From positions 15,783,272 to 15,847,271 of the forward strand of contig OY741271.1 of the NCBI GenBank assembly GCA_963514095.1: a stretch of 64,000 nt of DNA. The letters run 5' to 3'. Within the stretch, counting starts at the first letter, position 1; the number at the start of each line of letters is the position of its first letter. Under the pieces are notes generated by a model. It was not told where the DNA came from, made no database searches, and saw only the letters and a program-made list of their open reading frames with translations. This document shows positions 62,846 to 64,000 of this stretch, in pieces. The DNA comes from Eutrigla gurnardus. Lineage: Eukaryota > Chordata > Actinopteri > Perciformes > Triglidae. The translations under genes and the position numbers were made by a program.

Positions 62846-64000
62846 TACAGTGGTGTGAAAACGTATTTGCCCCCTTCCTGCTTTCTTCTTTTTTTGCATG
62901 TTTGTCACACTTAAATGTTTCAGATCATCAAACAAATTTTAATATAAGGCCAGGACAACACAACTAAACACAAAATGCAGTTTTTAAATGAAGTTTTCTT
63001 TTATTAAGGGGGGAAAAAATCCAAATGTACATTGCCCTATGTGAAAAAGTATTTGCCCCCTAAACCTAATAACTGGTTTGGCGTTTGCGATAACTTGTAA
63101 TGAGTCTTTGACAGCGCTGTGGAGGAATTTTGGCCCACTCCTCTTTGCACAGTCGTTGTAATTCAACCTTATTGGAGGGTTTTCGAGCATGGACCGCCTT
63201 TTTGAGGTCATGCCACAGCATCTCAATAGGATTCAGGTCAGGACTTTGACTAGGCCACTCCAAAGTCTTAATTTTGTTCTTCGTTAGCCATTCAGAGGTG
63301 GACTTGCTGGTGTGTTTTGGATCATTATCCTGCTGTAGAACCCAAGTTCGCTTCAGCTTGAGGTCGCGAACAAATGGACGGACATTCTCCTTCAGGATTT
63401 GTTGGTAGACAGCAGAATTCATGGCTCCATTTATCACAGCAGGCCCTGAAGCAGCAAAAAAGCCCCAGACCATCACACTACCACCACCATATTCTACTGT
63501 TGGTATGATGTTCTTTTTCTGAAAAGTGGTGTTACTTTTACGCCAGATGTATTGGGACACACACCTTCCATAAAGTTCAGCTTTTGTCTCGTCAGTCCAC
63601 AAAGTATTCTCCCAAAAGTGTTGGGTATCATCAAGATGTTTCCTGGCAAACATTAGACGAGCTTTAATATTTTTTTGGCTCAGCAGTGGTTTCCGTCTTG
63701 GAACTCTGCCATGTAGGCCATTTTTGCCCAGTGTCTTTCTTATGGTAGAGTCATGAACATTGACCTTAATTGATGCAAGTGAGTCCTGCAGTTCTTTTGA
63801 TGTTGTTCTGGGGTCTTTTGTCACCTCTTGGATGAGTCGTCGCTGCACTCTTGGCGTCATTTTGGTTGGCCGGCCACTCCTGGGAAGGCTCATCACGGTG
63901 TAATGTATTCGCCATTTGTGGATTATGGCTCTCACTGTGGTTCTCTTGAGTCTCAAAGCTTTAGAAATGGCTTTATAACCTTTTCCAGACTGATAGATCT
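62846..64000 (-). mobile_element. Tc1-like DNA transposon (one end plus transposase; continues past window)
   Basis: Inserted after a TA dinucleotide (62846-62847) in the intron following sycp2 exon 19. The terminus begins CAGTGGTGTGAAAACGTATT and an internal direct repeat ATGTGAAAAAGTATTTGCCC lies about 190 bp inside (63040-63060). This is an IR/DR arrangement like that of Sleeping Beauty-type elements. The transposase gene reads inward-to-outward on the minus strand. The other terminus is beyond the window. Confidence 0.9.
63066..64000 (-). CDS. Tc1/mariner transposase, N-terminus beyond window
   Basis: An open frame without stop from its end at 63066 to the window edge, at least 311 codons of the usual 340 or so. 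The visible part begins in the paired-like DNA-binding domain (SGKGYKAISKALRLKRTTVR), followed by an SGRPTK hook-like segment. The DDE catalytic domain has WTDE, LQQDNDPKHTS and SPDLNPIEMLW. Counting from the in-frame TTG at 63956 as residue 1, the acidic triad is D122, D210 and E245, so the last pair is spaced as DD34E, the Tc1 class. GGGSVMVWG is the family glycine-rich box. No frameshift or stop is visible. The first codons and other terminus are outside the window, so an intact gene cannot be claimed. It is antisense to sycp2. Confidence 0.92.
   Translation of the reverse strand, partial: IYQSGKGYKAISKALRLKRTTVRAIIHKWRIHYTVMSLPRSGRPTKMTPRVQRRLIQEVTKDPRTTSKELQDSLASIKVNVHDSTIRKTLGKNGLHGRVPRRKPLLSQKNIKARLMFARKHLDDTQHFWENTLWTDETKAELYGRCVSQYIWRKSNTTFQKKNIIPTVEYGGGSVMVWGFFAASGPAVINGAMNSAVYQQILKENVRPFVRDLKLKRTWVLQQDNDPKHTSKSTSEWLTKNKIKTLEWPSQSPDLNPIEMLWHDLKKAVHARKPSNKVELQRLCKEEWAKIPPQRCQRLITSYRKRQTSY

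Overview
The window is vertebrate nuclear DNA, almost certainly from a teleost fish. The genes are split by many short GT-AG introns and encode vertebrate-specific proteins. Noncoding DNA is full of long (GT)n/(CA)n microsatellites and carries relics of transposon classes typical of fish: Tc1, hAT, PIF/Harbinger, Tx1/L1-like and L2-like elements. I worked out exon structures by hand by requiring splice signals, reading phase and family similarity to agree. No bacterial, phage or CRISPR features were seen.

Layout. 1-32 kb is gene-poor. It holds a decayed LINE (about 1.05-2.0 kb), a GC-rich segment with a good minus-strand splice donor that may be the first exon of an off-window gene (4.56-5.46 kb), a 1.1 kb coding-like 27-bp minisatellite (11.16-12.27 kb), two MITE-like elements, a 5'-truncated LINE with a clear target-site duplication (14.87-15.90 kb), and a Harbinger transposase relic (18.9-19.5 kb). 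32.2-37.6 kb (minus) holds edn3, the endothelin-3 precursor, in four coding exons, with a TATA-like and AP-1 promoter. 37.6-44.6 kb is microsatellite-rich and has two unassigned exon-like segments. 44.7-48.5 kb (plus) is ttll9, a tubulin glutamylase, in 14 exons with an X-box just upstream. 50.2-52.3 kb (minus) is fam217b, 53.5-54.4 kb (plus) is single-exon ppp1r3d, and 55.9 kb to beyond 62.7 kb (plus) is the 5' part of sycp2. The sycp2 introns contain a LINE relic, a hAT MITE and, at the window edge, a Tc1-like transposon with an open transposase frame.

The genes do not form one pathway. edn3 is a secreted peptide hormone acting on neural-crest and vascular cells. ttll9 modifies axonemal tubulin. 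ppp1r3d targets PP1 to glycogen. sycp2 is a lateral-element protein of the meiotic synaptonemal complex. fam217b is uncharacterised. fam217b, ppp1r3d and sycp2 keep the relative order and orientation of human 20q13.33. edn3 lies on the other side of the block from that expected by simple inversion, and ttll9 (20q11 in human) is interposed, so the order has been reshuffled.

The most notable observations are an apparent AT-AC intron in sycp2, a U12-type donor in ttll9, the altered cysteine spacing of the endothelin-like peptide, and the higher-order minisatellite. I found no convincing new multi-gene system.
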